A stretch of 64,000 bases of DNA from Bacteroides acidifaciens (GTDB lineage Bacteria > Bacteroidota > Bacteroidia > Bacteroidales > Bacteroidaceae), in contig NZ_CAEUHO010000004.1 in the NCBI RefSeq assembly GCF_903181435.1, forward strand, positions 1,054,001 to 1,118,000, given 5' to 3'. Shown piece by piece: positions 26,510 to 36,639 of this stretch. Positions within the stretch are counted from its first letter, which is position 1, and every line of letters begins with the position of its first letter. The notes beneath the pieces were generated by a model. That model searched no databases, was not told the origin of the DNA, and worked only from the letters and a program-made list of their open reading frames with translations. Position numbers and translations under genes: made by a program.

Positions 26510-28891
26510 ATGGGCGATTTGAATAGTGTATATCCGTTACTCGGTATAGTGATACTTATTGTTTTGCTATGCCGGTTTGATGGTCGGTTTACGAAGGTAG
26601 AGAAAGAGCTTGATGTAATAAAAAAGCAGATGGACGCTCTTCTGAAGGGGCAGGCGAAAATGGCTGCTGGTGATGTGGAATCAAGTGAGGAGACGCCTGA
26701 AAAAGTAGTAGCAGAAGTCCTGTCAAAAGAAAAATTGGTTGAAGAAGAGTTGGTTGTTCAAGAACCAAGTACAATGGTTGAGGCTGTGGTTGCTGATAAA
26801 TTGCAAGACGCTCCGGAATCTGTTCAAGAATCTGTTCAGGAAGAAATTATTGAAAGTATCCCAGTTATGGATACCGTTCGGGAAGAGTCTGCAATGTCTC
26901 CGGAACCGATTCGTGTGGCACCGGTTACTCCGAAACCACCCAAAAAACAAATTAATTACGAGAAGTTTATCGGCGAAAACCTGTTTGGAAAGATTGGTAT
27001 TCTCATATTTGTGATAGGGGTGGGCTTCTTTGTGAAGTACGCCATTGACAAGAACTGGATTAATGAGACTTTCCGTACCGTGCTTGGTTTCCTGACCGGG
27101 GCGGCATTGCTGATTGTTGCTGAGCGGTTGCAGAAGAAATATCGTACATTCAGTTCGTTGCTTGCTGGTGGGGCTTTCGCCGTGTTCTATCTCACGGTTG
27201 CTATCGCATTCCATTATTATCATATCTTCTCGCAGACTGTGGCGTTTATCATTCTGATAGCCACTACTATATTTATGTCTGTTCTTTCTGTGATATATGA
27301 CAGGCGTGAGCTGGCTATTATTGCACTTGTAGGCGGATTTTTAGCACCTTTCATTGTGAGTAGCGGTGAAGGAAGTTATCAAGTTCTGTTTACTTATGTG
27401 AGTATATTGAATTTGGGTATGTTCGGGCTTTCCATCTACAAAAAGTGGAGCGAGCTTCCGATAATCTCTTTTGTCTTTACTTGTTTGATAATGGCTAGTT
27501 TCTTATTGTTGAGCTATTCTTCCCGCTCTACGGTCATTTCGGGACATTTGTTGATGTTTGCCACCCTGTTCTATTTTATCTTTTTGCTTCCTGTGTTTTC
27601 CATTCTTCGTGGAGAGAAGATACAGGCAATGAGCCGCGGACTGGTATTTGTCATCATCACTAATAATTTTGTCTATCTGCTTTCGGGAATTCTTTTCCTA
27701 AAGAACATAGGACTGTCTTTTAAGGCGAGCGGTCTGTTGAGCCTGTTTATCGCACTCGTTAATCTGGGGCTGGTGCTTTGGTTGTGGAAGAATAGGAAAG
27801 AATATAAATTCCTCGTGCATACCACATTGGGGCTTGTGCTGACATTTGTCTCCATCACTGTCCCGATTCAACTGGAAGGAAACTATGTTACCTTGCTTTG
27901 GGCATCGGAAATGGTATTGCTGTTGTGGCTTTATGTTAAGTCGAAAATCAGGGTATATGAGTATGCGGCTAAAGTCTTGGTAGGACTCACTTTCGTTTCT
28001 TACTTGATGGATGTGTATAGTGTGATGTTTGAACATCAATCCTTGGATACAATTTTTCTGAATAGTTCATTTGCCACCTCTTTGTTTGTGGGATTAGCTA
28101 CAGGAACATTCGCTTTATTAATGGAATATTATCATTCATTCTTCTCTACGGCACGCCGGTTGAAATACAGTTTCTGGAATCCTTTGATGCTTATACTCTC
28201 CGTAATCATACTTTATTATACATTTATGATGGAATTCAATCTGTATTTTGAAGGGGCAACGAGAAGCGGAGCGATGTTCTTGTTTACCGCCGTATCCATT
28301 TCGGGCATTTGCTATGCTTTCAGAAAACGATTCCCGATAACAAAGCACCTCACTTCCTATACATTGGCTATCGGAATGAATACGCTTGTATATATTCTGA
28401 ATATATGGTGTGACCAATGGGAGAATATGGCTTTCACTCCTGTCATGTTGCGATGGCTGACGGTCGCCTTCGTGATAGCAAACATATATTACGTGGCACG
28501 TCTGTACTATACATCAATCGGCATAAAATCGCGCTTCACCGTATATCTGAATGTTCTTGCCACGCTCCTTTGGCTGACAATGGTACGCTCTTTCCTTTGG
28601 CAAGTAGGTGTAGACGATTTCAGTGCCGGGCTATCACTTTCATTAAGTATTGCCGGATTCGTCCAGATGGGGTTAGGGATGCGCCTGCATCAGAAAGCGA
28701 TGCGTATGGTAAGCCTTGCGATTTTCGGAATAGTCCTGCTCAAACTCGTATTAGACGATTTATGGGCAATGCCGACTATTGGCAAGATTATCGTATTTAT
28801 CATTCTGGGATTGATATTGCTGATTCTTTCGTTCCTTTATCAGAAACTAAAGGATGTGTTGTTCAAGAATGACGAGGAAGAAACAAACTAA
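26510..28891 (+). CDS. DUF2339 polytopic membrane protein
   Basis: 793 residues. One helix at about 6-22, then a short coiled coil (FTKVEKELDVIKKQMDALL) and an acidic, low-complexity linker rich in E, V and S (about 50-140). From PPKKQINYEKFIGENLFGKIGIL near residue 147 the protein becomes a long run of more than 20 hydrophobic helices, the DUF2339 layout. It ends in a charged tail. Its function is unknown; it sits in the inner membrane. It is monocistronic and converges on trpS. Confidence 0.9.
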   Translation: MGDLNSVYPLLGIVILIVLLCRFDGRFTKVEKELDVIKKQMDALLKGQAKMAAGDVESSEETPEKVVAEVLSKEKLVEEELVVQEPSTMVEAVVADKLQDAPESVQESVQEEIIESIPVMDTVREESAMSPEPIRVAPVTPKPPKKQINYEKFIGENLFGKIGILIFVIGVGFFVKYAIDKNWINETFRTVLGFLTGAALLIVAERLQKKYRTFSSLLAGGAFAVFYLTVAIAFHYYHIFSQTVAFIILIATTIFMSVLSVIYDRRELAIIALVGGFLAPFIVSSGEGSYQVLFTYVSILNLGMFGLSIYKKWSELPIISFVFTCLIMASFLLLSYSSRSTVISGHLLMFATLFYFIFLLPVFSILRGEKIQAMSRGLVFVIITNNFVYLLSGILFLKNIGLSFKASGLLSLFIALVNLGLVLWLWKNRKEYKFLVHTTLGLVLTFVSITVPIQLEGNYVTLLWASEMVLLLWLYVKSKIRVYEYAAKVLVGLTFVSYLMDVYSVMFEHQSLDTIFLNSSFATSLFVGLATGTFALLMEYYHSFFSTARRLKYSFWNPLMLILSVIILYYTFMMEFNLYFEGATRSGAMFLFTAVSISGICYAFRKRFPITKHLTSYTLAIGMNTLVYILNIWCDQWENMAFTPVMLRWLTVAFVIANIYYVARLYYTSIGIKSRFTVYLNVLATLLWLTMVRSFLWQVGVDDFSAGLSLSLSIAGFVQMGLGMRLHQKAMRMVSLAIFGIVLLKLVLDDLWAMPTIGKIIVFIILGLILLILSFLYQKLKDVLFKNDEEETN

Positions 28892-28913
28892 ATCTTTGAA
28901 AATATCCGATAAG

Positions 28914-28949
28914 AAAGGCTGCCTGTTCTATAAAAGAAGGGCAGCCTTT
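28914..28949. terminator. Hairpin between convergent DUF2339 and trpS genes
   Basis: AAAGGCTGCC at 28914-28923 pairs with GGCAGCCTTT at 28940-28949. No long T-run follows on either strand, but the position between two convergent stops supports a shared terminator. Confidence 0.7.
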
Positions 28950-28984
28950 ACCTTATAATTATGTTTATTTCCAGACGAAATGTA

Positions 28985-30079
28985 TTACTCTTGAGAGAAA
29001 CGTTTCACCTGCTCTTCGATTAATTCCTTATCATCGAAATAATTAATCTTCATCGCCTTCTTCACATCAGCCAAAGTCTCGGCAGCCGTAGCTCTTGCCA
29101 CTTCGCAGCCTTGCTGAAGCATCTCGTAGATAGCAGGAATATCCTTGCTGAACTCTTTGCGGCGATTGCGAATCGGCTCCAAAGTTTCTTGCATAATGGA
29201 ATTCAGGAAACGTTTAACCTTCACGTCACCCAATCCGCCACGTTGATAATGTGCTTTCAATTCAGCCAAGTTCGGATAATCCGGCAGGTAACGTTCAAAA
29301 TGCTCGGGGCGGCAGAAAGCGTCGAGGTATGTAAATACGGTATTGCCTTCAATCTTTCCCGGATCCTGTACGCGGAGATGTCCCGGGTCGGTGTACATAC
29401 TCATGATTTTCTTCTGGATTTCTTCCGGTTCTTCAGACAGGTAGATACAGTTGCCGAGTGACTTGCTCATCTTTGCTTTACCGTCAGTTCCCGGCAGACG
29501 CAGGCAAGCTGCATTGTCCGGCAACAGGATTTCCGGTTCCACCAATGTCTCACCATATATATAGTTGAAGCGGCGGACGATTTCGCGTGCCTGTTCGAGC
29601 ATCGGTTCCTGGTCTTCACCGACGGGGACAGTCGTAGCACGGAATGCTGTGATGTCCGCAGCCTGGCTGATAGGATAGGTGAAGAAACCTACGGGGATAC
29701 TTGCTTCAAAGTTGCGCATCTGGATTTCCGATTTCACGGTCGGGTTGCGTTGCAGGCGGGATACGCTTACAAGATCCATATAATAGAAACTGAGTTCGCA
29801 TAGTTCCGGTATCTGCGACTGGATGAAGATGGTAGCTTTGGAAGGATCTATTCCGCATGCCAGATAGTCAAGGGCAACCTCAATTACATTCTGGCGTACC
29901 TTCTCCGGGTTGTCTATATTGTCTGTCAATGCCTGTGAATCGGCAATGAAGATAAACATCTTACTATAATCACCTGCATCCTGCAAGTCAACTCTGCGTT
30001 TCAATGAACCTACATAGTGTCCGATATGGAGTCTTCCGGTAGGACGGTCACCAGTAAGTATGATTTTCTCTTTTCCCAT
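28985..30079 (-). CDS. trpS: Tryptophan-tRNA ligase
   Basis: 364 residues, a class I aminoacyl-tRNA synthetase. The HIGH-type motif is [11 protein letters not shown] at about 14-24 and KMSKS is at 203-207; [17 protein letters not shown] is the expected tryptophanyl-type stretch. It attaches tryptophan to tRNA-Trp in the cytoplasm. Its length is a little above the classic 330 residues. It is divergent from carB, with a TATCTTTG box on the minus strand at 30111-30118. Confidence 0.97.
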   Translation of the reverse strand: MGKEKIILTGDRPTGRLHIGHYVGSLKRRVDLQDAGDYSKMFIFIADSQALTDNIDNPEKVRQNVIEVALDYLACGIDPSKATIFIQSQIPELCELSFYYMDLVSVSRLQRNPTVKSEIQMRNFEASIPVGFFTYPISQAADITAFRATTVPVGEDQEPMLEQAREIVRRFNYIYGETLVEPEILLPDNAACLRLPGTDGKAKMSKSLGNCIYLSEEPEEIQKKIMSMYTDPGHLRVQDPGKIEGNTVFTYLDAFCRPEHFERYLPDYPNLAELKAHYQRGGLGDVKVKRFLNSIMQETLEPIRNRRKEFSKDIPAIYEMLQQGCEVARATAAETLADVKKAMKINYFDDKELIEEQVKRFSQE

Positions 30080-30110
30080 TGTTATTACCTTATTATTATA
30101 GATTTAGCGA

Positions 30111-30118
30111 CAAAGATA
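30111..30118 (-). promoter_or_regulatory. Probable -7 box for trpS
   Basis: Reads TATCTTTG on the minus strand, 32 bases from the start codon; the -33 element is weak. Confidence 0.5.
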
Positions 30119-30182
30119 CAGATAAAAACTGAAAGAAGCATTAAAATGAAGTCACTTCACTGTAAAAAAATGAACGTTTCTT

Positions 30183-30213
30183 TTTGCCATGTGCAAAATA
30201 TGTCGTTACTTTG
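30183..30213 (+). promoter_or_regulatory. Promoter of the carB leader
   Basis: TTTG at 30183-30186, exactly 19 bases, then TTACTTTG at 30206-30213 (one base from TAnnTTTG). Transcription near 30220 would give a 14-base leader before the small ORF at 30234. Confidence 0.65.
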
Positions 30214-30233
30214 CAAAAATTTTGAAATCGACA

Positions 30234-30353
30234 ATGAACCAACAAGAAATCAGAAGTAAGTATTACCTACATTCGGATGTTTTTCACCCGGAAACGGCAG
30301 GCTTCTTCTCTTTTCTCCAAAAACGATATTTTAGTTCTTTGGTAATGCGTTAA
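30234..30353 (+). CDS. Candidate 39-residue leader peptide upstream of carB
   Basis: ATG at 30234, 39 codons, stop TAA at 30351-30353. The peptide begins MNQQEIRSKYYLHSDVFH and has five Phe, two of them in GFFSF, and ends VMR. Codons at 30300-30317 form a nearly pure pyrimidine, U-rich tract. The stop codon lies inside the 5' arm of a terminator hairpin, so a ribosome reaching the end would stop the hairpin forming. It sits right after a good promoter. This is the layout of the E. coli pyrBI leader, where slow polymerase at low UTP lets the ribosome catch up. Existence of the ORF is seen; function is inferred. Confidence 0.55.
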   Translation: MNQQEIRSKYYLHSDVFHPETAGFFSFLQKRYFSSLVMR

Positions 30354-30382
30354 TCCTTTTTTGAGGGTAACGCATTTTTTTT
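30344..30382 (+). terminator. Terminator/attenuator hairpin between leader peptide and carB
   Basis: AATGCGTTA at 30344-30352 pairs with TAACGCATT at 30368-30376 around a 15-base loop, with T at 30375-30382. It lies downstream of the carB promoter and 43 bases before the carB start, so it must be read through for carB expression unless another promoter exists. Confidence 0.8.
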
Positions 30383-30425
30383 GTGAACGAACTTAGAAAT
30401 AAAACTTATTATAACAACAAAAGAA

Positions 30426-33400
30426 ATGGAAAAGGAAATCAAGAAAGTTCTCGTTTTGGGCTCTGGAGCACTCAAAATCGGACAAGCCGGAGAATTTGAC
30501 TACTCAGGCTCACAAGCACTGAAAGCTTTGAAAGAAGAAGGTATCAGCTCAGTATTGGTAAACCCGAACATCGCAACCATTCAGACTTCTGAAGGGATTG
30601 CTGATAAAGTGTATTTCCTTCCCGTAAATACTTATTTTGTAGAAGAGATTATCAAGAAAGAAAAACCGGACGGTATCCTGCTGGCTTTCGGTGGACAGAC
30701 TGCACTGAACTGTGGTGCTGAACTTTACACACAAGGTATTCTTGATAAATACGGAGTGAAGGTACTTGGTACATCGGTAGAAGCTATCATGTACACGGAA
30801 GACCGCGACCTGTTTGTGAAGAAACTGGACGAAATCGAAATGAAGACTCCTGTCAGCCAGGCTGTAGAAAGCATGGAAGACGCGATTGCCGCTGCCCGCA
30901 AGATTGGTTATCCTGTGATGGTACGCTCGGCTTACGCATTGGGCGGTCTTGGTAGCGGTATCTGCGCAAACGAGGAAGAATTCCTGAAACTGGCTGAAAG
31001 CTCTTTCGCATTCTCCAAACAAATCCTGGTAGAAGAGTCTCTGAAGGGTTGGAAAGAAATCGAATTTGAGGTAATCCGCGATGCTAACGACCACTGCTTC
31101 ACAGTAGCCAGCATGGAAAACTTCGACCCGCTGGGTATTCACACTGGTGAGTCTATTGTTGTTGCTCCTACTTGCTCATTGGACGACAAGGAATTGAAGA
31201 TGTTGCAGGATTTGTCTACGAAATGTATCCGTCACTTGGGTATCGTGGGTGAATGTAACATTCAGTACGCTTTCAACTCAGAAACGGATGATTACCGTGT
31301 GATTGAAGTGAACGCCCGTTTGAGCCGTTCTTCCGCTTTGGCTTCCAAGGCTACCGGTTATCCGTTGGCATTCGTTGCCGCTAAAATCGCTTTGGGTTAC
31401 TCGCTCGACCAGATTGGTGAGATGGGTACTCCGAATTCGGCTTATCTTGCTCCGCAGTTGGATTATTATATCTGTAAGATTCCCCGTTGGGACTTGACGA
31501 AGTTTGCCGGTGTTTCTCGTGAAATCGGTTCAAGCATGAAGTCGGTAGGTGAAATCATGTCTATCGGCCGCTCTTTCGAAGAAATCATCCAGAAGGGCCT
31601 TCGTATGATTGGTCAGGGTATGCACGGGTTTGTTGGTAACGACGAGCTTCATTTCGATGACCTTGACAAGGAACTTTCACGTCCGACAGACTTGCGTGTG
31701 TTCTCTATCGCACAGGCTTTGGAAGAAGGATATACAATCGACCGTATTCATGAACTGACTAAGATTGACCCTTGGTTCCTTGGCAAACTGAAGAATATCG
31801 TTGATTATAAGGCGAAATTATCTACATATAATAAGGTGGAAGATATTCCGGCTGACGTAATGCGCCAAGCTAAAGTTTTAGGTTTCTCTGACTTCCAAAT
31901 CGCTCGTTTCGTCCTGAATCCGACTGGAAATATGGAGAAAGAAAACCTTGCCGTACGTGCTCACCGTAAATCTATGGGTATCCTTCCGGCTGTGAAACGT
32001 ATCAATACCGTTGCTTCCGAACATCCGGAACTGACTAACTACCTGTATATGACGTATGCGGTAGAAGGTTATGATGTGAACTATTATAAGAATGAAAAAT
32101 CAGTAGTTGTACTGGGTTCGGGTGCTTACCGTATCGGTAGCTCCGTGGAATTTGACTGGTGTTCGGTGAACGCGGTTCAGACTGCACGCAAACTGGGTTA
32201 TAAGTCTATCATGATTAACTACAACCCCGAAACGGTTTCTACTGACTACGATATGTGCGACCGTCTGTACTTCGACGAACTTTCGTTCGAACGTGTGCTT
32301 GACGTAATCGACCTTGAACAACCCCGCGGCGTCATTGTCTCTGTAGGCGGACAAATCCCGAACAACCTGGCTATGAAACTTTATCGCCAGTCGGTTCCTG
32401 TATTGGGCACTTCTCCGATTTCTATCGACCGTGCCGAAAACCGTAACAAGTTCTCTGCTATGCTCGACCAACTGGGCATCGACCAGCCGGCATGGATGGA
32501 ACTTACCAGCCTTGAAGAAGTGAAAGGTTTTGTAGAGAAAGTAGGCTATCCGGTATTGGTTCGTCCTTCTTACGTTCTTTCGGGAGCTGCAATGAATGTC
32601 TGCTACGATGACGAAGAACTGGAAAACTTCTTGAAGATGGCTGCCGAAGTTTCTAAGGAATATCCGGTGGTTGTTTCTCAATTCCTCGAAAATACAAAAG
32701 AAATCGAGTTCGATGCTGTTGCTCAGAACGGTGAGGTGGTAGAATATGCTATCTCCGAACACGTAGAGTTTGCCGGTGTCCACTCCGGTGACGCTACGCT
32801 GGTGTTCCCGGCTCAGAAGATTTATTTTGCAACTGCACGCCGTATCAAGAAGATTAGTCGTCAAATTGCTAAAGAACTCAATATTTCCGGTCCGTTCAAT
32901 ATCCAGTTCCTGGCCCGTAATAACGAGGTGAAAGTTATCGAGTGTAACTTGCGTGCTTCACGTAGCTTCCCGTTTGTATCTAAGGTGCTGAAACGTAACT
33001 TTATCGAGACAGCTACCCGCATCATGCTCGACGCTCCGTATAGCCGCCCGGACAAGTCGGCATTCGACATCGACTGGATTGGTGTAAAGGCTTCTCAGTT
33101 CTCATTCTCGCGTCTGCACAAGGCTGACCCTGTATTGGGCGTAGATATGTCTTCTACCGGTGAAGTGGGATGTATCGGTGATGACTTCTCGGAAGCATTG
33201 CTGAACGCAATGATTGCTACAGGCTTCAAGATTCCTGAGAAAGCGGTTATGTTCTCTTCCGGTGCGATGAAATCGAAAGTTGATTTGCTGGATGCCAGCC
33301 GTATGCTGTTCGCCAAAGGTTATCAGATCTACGCTACTGCCGGAACTGCTGCTTTCCTGAACGCTCACGGTGTGGATACTACTCCGGTTTATTGGCCAGA

Positions 33401-33647
33401 TGAAAAATCGGGTGCGGAAAACAATGTAATGAAGATGATTGCCGACCACAAGTTCGATTTGATTGTCAACATTCCGAAGAATCATAGCAAACGCGAATTG
33501 ACAAACGGTTACCGTATCCGTCGTGGCGCAATCGACCATAACATTCCGTTGATTACAAATGCCCGCCTGGCAAGTGCCTTTATCGAAGCATTCTGTGAAC
33601 TGAAACTGAATGATATTCAGATTAAGAGCTGGCAGGAGTATAAATAA
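30426..33647 (+). CDS. carB: Carbamoyl-phosphate synthase large subunit
   Basis: 1073 residues, full length for the family. Two homologous ATP-grasp halves (start motifs KVLVLGSGALKIGQAGEFDYSG split at residues 7-28, and VVLGSGAYRIGSSVEFDW near 560) and a C-terminal MGS-type regulatory domain from about 935 (MFAKGYQIYATAGTAAFL type). With the small subunit CarA it makes carbamoyl phosphate from bicarbonate, glutamine nitrogen and two ATP, for pyrimidine and arginine synthesis. carA is not adjacent here, so this copy is transcribed on its own. It is probably controlled by the leader peptide and terminator upstream. Confidence 0.97.
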   Translation: MEKEIKKVLVLGSGALKIGQAGEFDYSGSQALKALKEEGISSVLVNPNIATIQTSEGIADKVYFLPVNTYFVEEIIKKEKPDGILLAFGGQTALNCGAELYTQGILDKYGVKVLGTSVEAIMYTEDRDLFVKKLDEIEMKTPVSQAVESMEDAIAAARKIGYPVMVRSAYALGGLGSGICANEEEFLKLAESSFAFSKQILVEESLKGWKEIEFEVIRDANDHCFTVASMENFDPLGIHTGESIVVAPTCSLDDKELKMLQDLSTKCIRHLGIVGECNIQYAFNSETDDYRVIEVNARLSRSSALASKATGYPLAFVAAKIALGYSLDQIGEMGTPNSAYLAPQLDYYICKIPRWDLTKFAGVSREIGSSMKSVGEIMSIGRSFEEIIQKGLRMIGQGMHGFVGNDELHFDDLDKELSRPTDLRVFSIAQALEEGYTIDRIHELTKIDPWFLGKLKNIVDYKAKLSTYNKVEDIPADVMRQAKVLGFSDFQIARFVLNPTGNMEKENLAVRAHRKSMGILPAVKRINTVASEHPELTNYLYMTYAVEGYDVNYYKNEKSVVVLGSGAYRIGSSVEFDWCSVNAVQTARKLGYKSIMINYNPETVSTDYDMCDRLYFDELSFERVLDVIDLEQPRGVIVSVGGQIPNNLAMKLYRQSVPVLGTSPISIDRAENRNKFSAMLDQLGIDQPAWMELTSLEEVKGFVEKVGYPVLVRPSYVLSGAAMNVCYDDEELENFLKMAAEVSKEYPVVVSQFLENTKEIEFDAVAQNGEVVEYAISEHVEFAGVHSGDATLVFPAQKIYFATARRIKKISRQIAKELNISGPFNIQFLARNNEVKVIECNLRASRSFPFVSKVLKRNFIETATRIMLDAPYSRPDKSAFDIDWIGVKASQFSFSRLHKADPVLGVDMSSTGEVGCIGDDFSEALLNAMIATGFKIPEKAVMFSSGAMKSKVDLLDASRMLFAKGYQIYATAGTAAFLNAHGVDTTPVYWPDEKSGAENNVMKMIADHKFDLIVNIPKNHSKRELTNGYRIRRGAIDHNIPLITNARLASAFIEAFCELKLNDIQIKSWQEYK

Positions 33648-33678
33648 AATGCTTTAACAGTCTGACTTAAGATAAGAA

Positions 33679-33717
33679 AACTCCCTCTTTGGAATGTCGA
33701 AGAGGGAGTTCTTTTTT
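33679..33717. terminator. Bidirectional terminator between carB and the GH20 gene
   Basis: AACTCCCTCTT at 33679-33689 pairs with AAGAGGGAGTT at 33700-33710, followed by CTTTTTTT on the plus strand. Confidence 0.9.
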
Positions 33718-33742
33718 TATTGCTTTCTTTTTTTATTTGCTA

Positions 33743-35728
33743 TTATCGTTTGCTTACACGATAATTGTACACTTTCAGATTTTCTATCCGGCTATTGAAA
33801 TCTCCGGCTTTTTCCAGCGGGAAAACTAATGTACGGATATAGTTCATCGAGTCTTTTCCGGCATTGAAGTAAAGTTTCTGCATATTCATTTCTTCGATAA
33901 CTTTTCCGTTTACTCTAAGTGTAGTGCTGCGGCTGTCACCTTCGATTTGGATTGAGGCTTTCTCTCCCGGATTTACCTTATATGGGAAAGTGTTCAAATA
34001 ACCGTCGCGTGCAAAACCCATCATGCCGCGAATCGGGTCTGTCAGATAGAATACGGCATTGGGCGAACGGAATAGTTCAGTTCCGCTTTTCTCCTGTGCT
34101 CCGGTAATGTCGAAACTGACTGTATAGTCGTAACCGATTTCGGGATAATCGGAAGTGCTGCCGGGGACAATTGTTGGGCGTTCGTAGACTAATGCGGGGC
34201 TTTTGCCGATTTTTCCCATCTGGTTTACTCCGGGCGCTTCGCTGATAGCGGCACGCTTTTCATTGTATGCTTCGTAAGGCAGGCTGGTTTCTTTGCCTGT
34301 CCACATTTTCACGGCAAGGGTTTGTAGGGCAGGGAATACACGGTGATGAATATCTTTCACGGAAATTCCATTACCTACATGGTCGTTCCAGACGGCAAAC
34401 ATGCCACCAAGAATGGCAGGATGCTTTTCTTCAAATACAGCTTTGCCGATATGTGCCGGTGTCCATTTATTATATAAGAATGATTCGTTGAGGTAATCAT
34501 AGTAATATCCGGCTATGGGAACTAGGTAAACCATTCCGTCGGGTATGCTGATAAGCTGATAACCGTCTTTTATCATGGTTGCCGGGTCGGCATATCCATT
34601 ATACCAGGCGTTCATAATGACATCTTTTGACTTGACGGGAGTGTCGCCTTTGGCATGGGTGAGGGCGCCCCATATTACAGCCTGTTTGCCGAAGCTTTCT
34701 ACCAGGCGGATATAATGGTCGGTGAAAGCCCGGAATTTTTCTACTACGTCTTTCTTTGCATTTGAGTATTCGTCGGTGCCGATATGTACGCGTTTACCTA
34801 CAAACACGGGATTGTCTCCTTCCAGATATTCCTTGAGCAGCGCGTCTACGAATTCGTAAGTTTCCGGTTTGAACAGGTCAAGGTGGTCCATACCGTATTC
34901 TTTGCTGCCGATTTCCGGTTTGTAGTGGGCGAATGCCAGTGAATGTGCGGGGATATCAATCTCTGGTATGATTTCTATAAAGTTGGCTGCTGCTTGTTTT
35001 TGGAAATCAATAAATTCTTTTTTTGAATAAGAACCGTCACGGGCAGTCAGTCCCGGATAAGTGTCCGACTCCAGGCGGAAAGCGGCATATGTCTTATCCC
35101 AGTTGTGCTCGAAATATTGCTTGAACCCGTTATCGTTCAGATGGACTTGCAAGGTGTTCATCTTATAATAAGCCATGATTTTCACCAAGTCCTGCAGATA
35201 AGGCATCGGGATAAATTTCCGACCACAGTCTATCATGAATCCACGGATAGGATAGTCGGGATAATCGCGGATGGTTCCTTGGGGAAGTTGGTGGTCGGCG
35301 GTTTGTTCCGCTATTTGCAGAAGGGTGCGTGTGCTCCAGTAAAGCCCGGTAGGAGTGGGGGCGGAGAGCGTCACACGGTCGGCTATTTTGATGGCGTAGC
35401 CTTCTTGTCCTAATTTCTTGTCGGTCGAAAGGGAAAGAATGAAATCTCCGGCTTTAGCTTTGCCTTCCGTTACGCTCAATGTTTGTCCGAACATTTGTCG
35501 GTAGTCATCTGCAAACATATGGGCTACTCTCAATAGTTCGGAATCAGAGGAAGTGCAGACGATTTTCGCATCCGTTCCGGGGATGAAGCTACCATCCTTT
35601 CCCGTCCATTGTTTCAATTCGGGGATAACGAACGGTTTCGGATTAACGGCAGCGTGGGATAAATTCCCTGTTAAAAAAAAGATAGTCAATAAGAATACCA
35701 CTTTTAGTGGAATCAGTGTGTGTCTCAT
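33743..35728 (-). CDS. Glycoside hydrolase family 20 beta-N-acetylhexosaminidase
   Basis: 661 residues with a signal peptide (about 1-27, SHAAVNP). A GH20 N-terminal beta domain spans about 30-155 (LGQEGYAIKI, APTPTGLYWSTRTLLQ), then the catalytic TIM barrel from about 158 (YPIRGFMIDCGRKFIPMPYL). The substrate-assisted catalytic pair is Asp319-Glu320 in HIGTDEY (usual form HIGGDE). A C-terminal beta-sandwich of about 150 residues follows 510. It removes terminal GlcNAc or GalNAc from glycans in the periplasm or at the surface; there is no lipobox. It stands alone and converges on carB, so it is not part of a Sus locus here. Confidence 0.95.
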   Translation of the reverse strand: MRHTLIPLKVVFLLTIFFLTGNLSHAAVNPKPFVIPELKQWTGKDGSFIPGTDAKIVCTSSDSELLRVAHMFADDYRQMFGQTLSVTEGKAKAGDFILSLSTDKKLGQEGYAIKIADRVTLSAPTPTGLYWSTRTLLQIAEQTADHQLPQGTIRDYPDYPIRGFMIDCGRKFIPMPYLQDLVKIMAYYKMNTLQVHLNDNGFKQYFEHNWDKTYAAFRLESDTYPGLTARDGSYSKKEFIDFQKQAAANFIEIIPEIDIPAHSLAFAHYKPEIGSKEYGMDHLDLFKPETYEFVDALLKEYLEGDNPVFVGKRVHIGTDEYSNAKKDVVEKFRAFTDHYIRLVESFGKQAVIWGALTHAKGDTPVKSKDVIMNAWYNGYADPATMIKDGYQLISIPDGMVYLVPIAGYYYDYLNESFLYNKWTPAHIGKAVFEEKHPAILGGMFAVWNDHVGNGISVKDIHHRVFPALQTLAVKMWTGKETSLPYEAYNEKRAAISEAPGVNQMGKIGKSPALVYERPTIVPGSTSDYPEIGYDYTVSFDITGAQEKSGTELFRSPNAVFYLTDPIRGMMGFARDGYLNTFPYKVNPGEKASIQIEGDSRSTTLRVNGKVIEEMNMQKLYFNAGKDSMNYIRTLVFPLEKAGDFNSRIENLKVYNYRVSKR

Positions 35729-35865
35729 AAGGGGGCTTTTTTGTTATTAATAAATGATTAAAGTTAATTATGTGGTGAAAGTAAGGATAATTTAGCTATT
35801 CATCCGTAAGAGAAGCGATTTATTTTTTATTTTTGTTTTTTGAAAAGAAAAAATCAGATTTAGAC

Positions 35866-36639
35866 ATGTTAGTACTTCTATCCTGTGCCAAGACTATGAG
35901 CGAGACTTCAAAGGTGAAAACTCCTTTGAATACAATCCCGCGTTTTCAAAAAGAAGCGTCCGAAGTTGCTTTGCAGATGTCGCAGTTTTCTGTGGACGAA
36001 TTGGAACGTCTGCTGCGTGTGAATGCTAAGATGGCTGTTGAGAATTACAAGCGTTATCAAGTGTTTCATGCGGAAGACACGCCACAACTGCCTGCTTTGC
36101 TGGCTTATACCGGCATTGTGTTCAAACGCCTGAATGCAAAGGATTTCTCTAAAAAGGAATTTGAATATGCGCAAGAGCATTTGCGTCTGACTTCCTTCTG
36201 TTATGGGCTGTTGAGGCCATTGGATGTCATTCGTCCCTATCGGTTGGAGGGGGATGTCGTATTGCTGGAACTGGGAAATCAGACTGTGTTCTCTTATTGG
36301 CGGTCGCGCCTGACGGATACCTTCATAGAAGATATAAAGAATGCAGGCGGAATACTTTGCAATTTAGCCAGTGATGAGATGAAAAGTCTGTTTGACTGGA
36401 AGCGGGTAGAGAAAGAGGTGCGTGTCATTACTCCCGAATTTCACGTGTGGAGAAATGGGAAATGGGCTTCGATAGTTATCTATATAAAGATGTCCCGTGG
36501 TGAAATGACGCGTTTCATCTTGAAAAATAAAATAGAAAATCCGGAAGAACTGAAAAGTTTCTCTTGGGAAGGATTCGAGTTTAACGAATCTCTTTCGGAC
36601 GAGAAAAAGTTTGTGTTTACGAATGGTAAAGAGGTATAA
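35866..36639 (+). CDS. yaaA: YaaA-family peroxide stress protein (UPF0246)
   Basis: 257 residues from ATG 35866, giving the usual start MLVLLSCAKTM; the in-frame TTG upstream was not used because it adds a basic stretch unlike the family. Conserved features include FNGLxY-like ALLAYTGIVFKRLNAKDF, FCYGLLRPLDVIRPYRLE and the C-terminal KMSRGEMTRFILKN. In E. coli YaaA limits free iron during peroxide stress. Cytoplasmic and monocistronic, divergent from the GH20 gene. A TATTTTTG box lies at 35828-35835. Confidence 0.94.
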   Translation: MLVLLSCAKTMSETSKVKTPLNTIPRFQKEASEVALQMSQFSVDELERLLRVNAKMAVENYKRYQVFHAEDTPQLPALLAYTGIVFKRLNAKDFSKKEFEYAQEHLRLTSFCYGLLRPLDVIRPYRLEGDVVLLELGNQTVFSYWRSRLTDTFIEDIKNAGGILCNLASDEMKSLFDWKRVEKEVRVITPEFHVWRNGKWASIVIYIKMSRGEMTRFILKNKIENPEELKSFSWEGFEFNESLSDEKKFVFTNGKEV

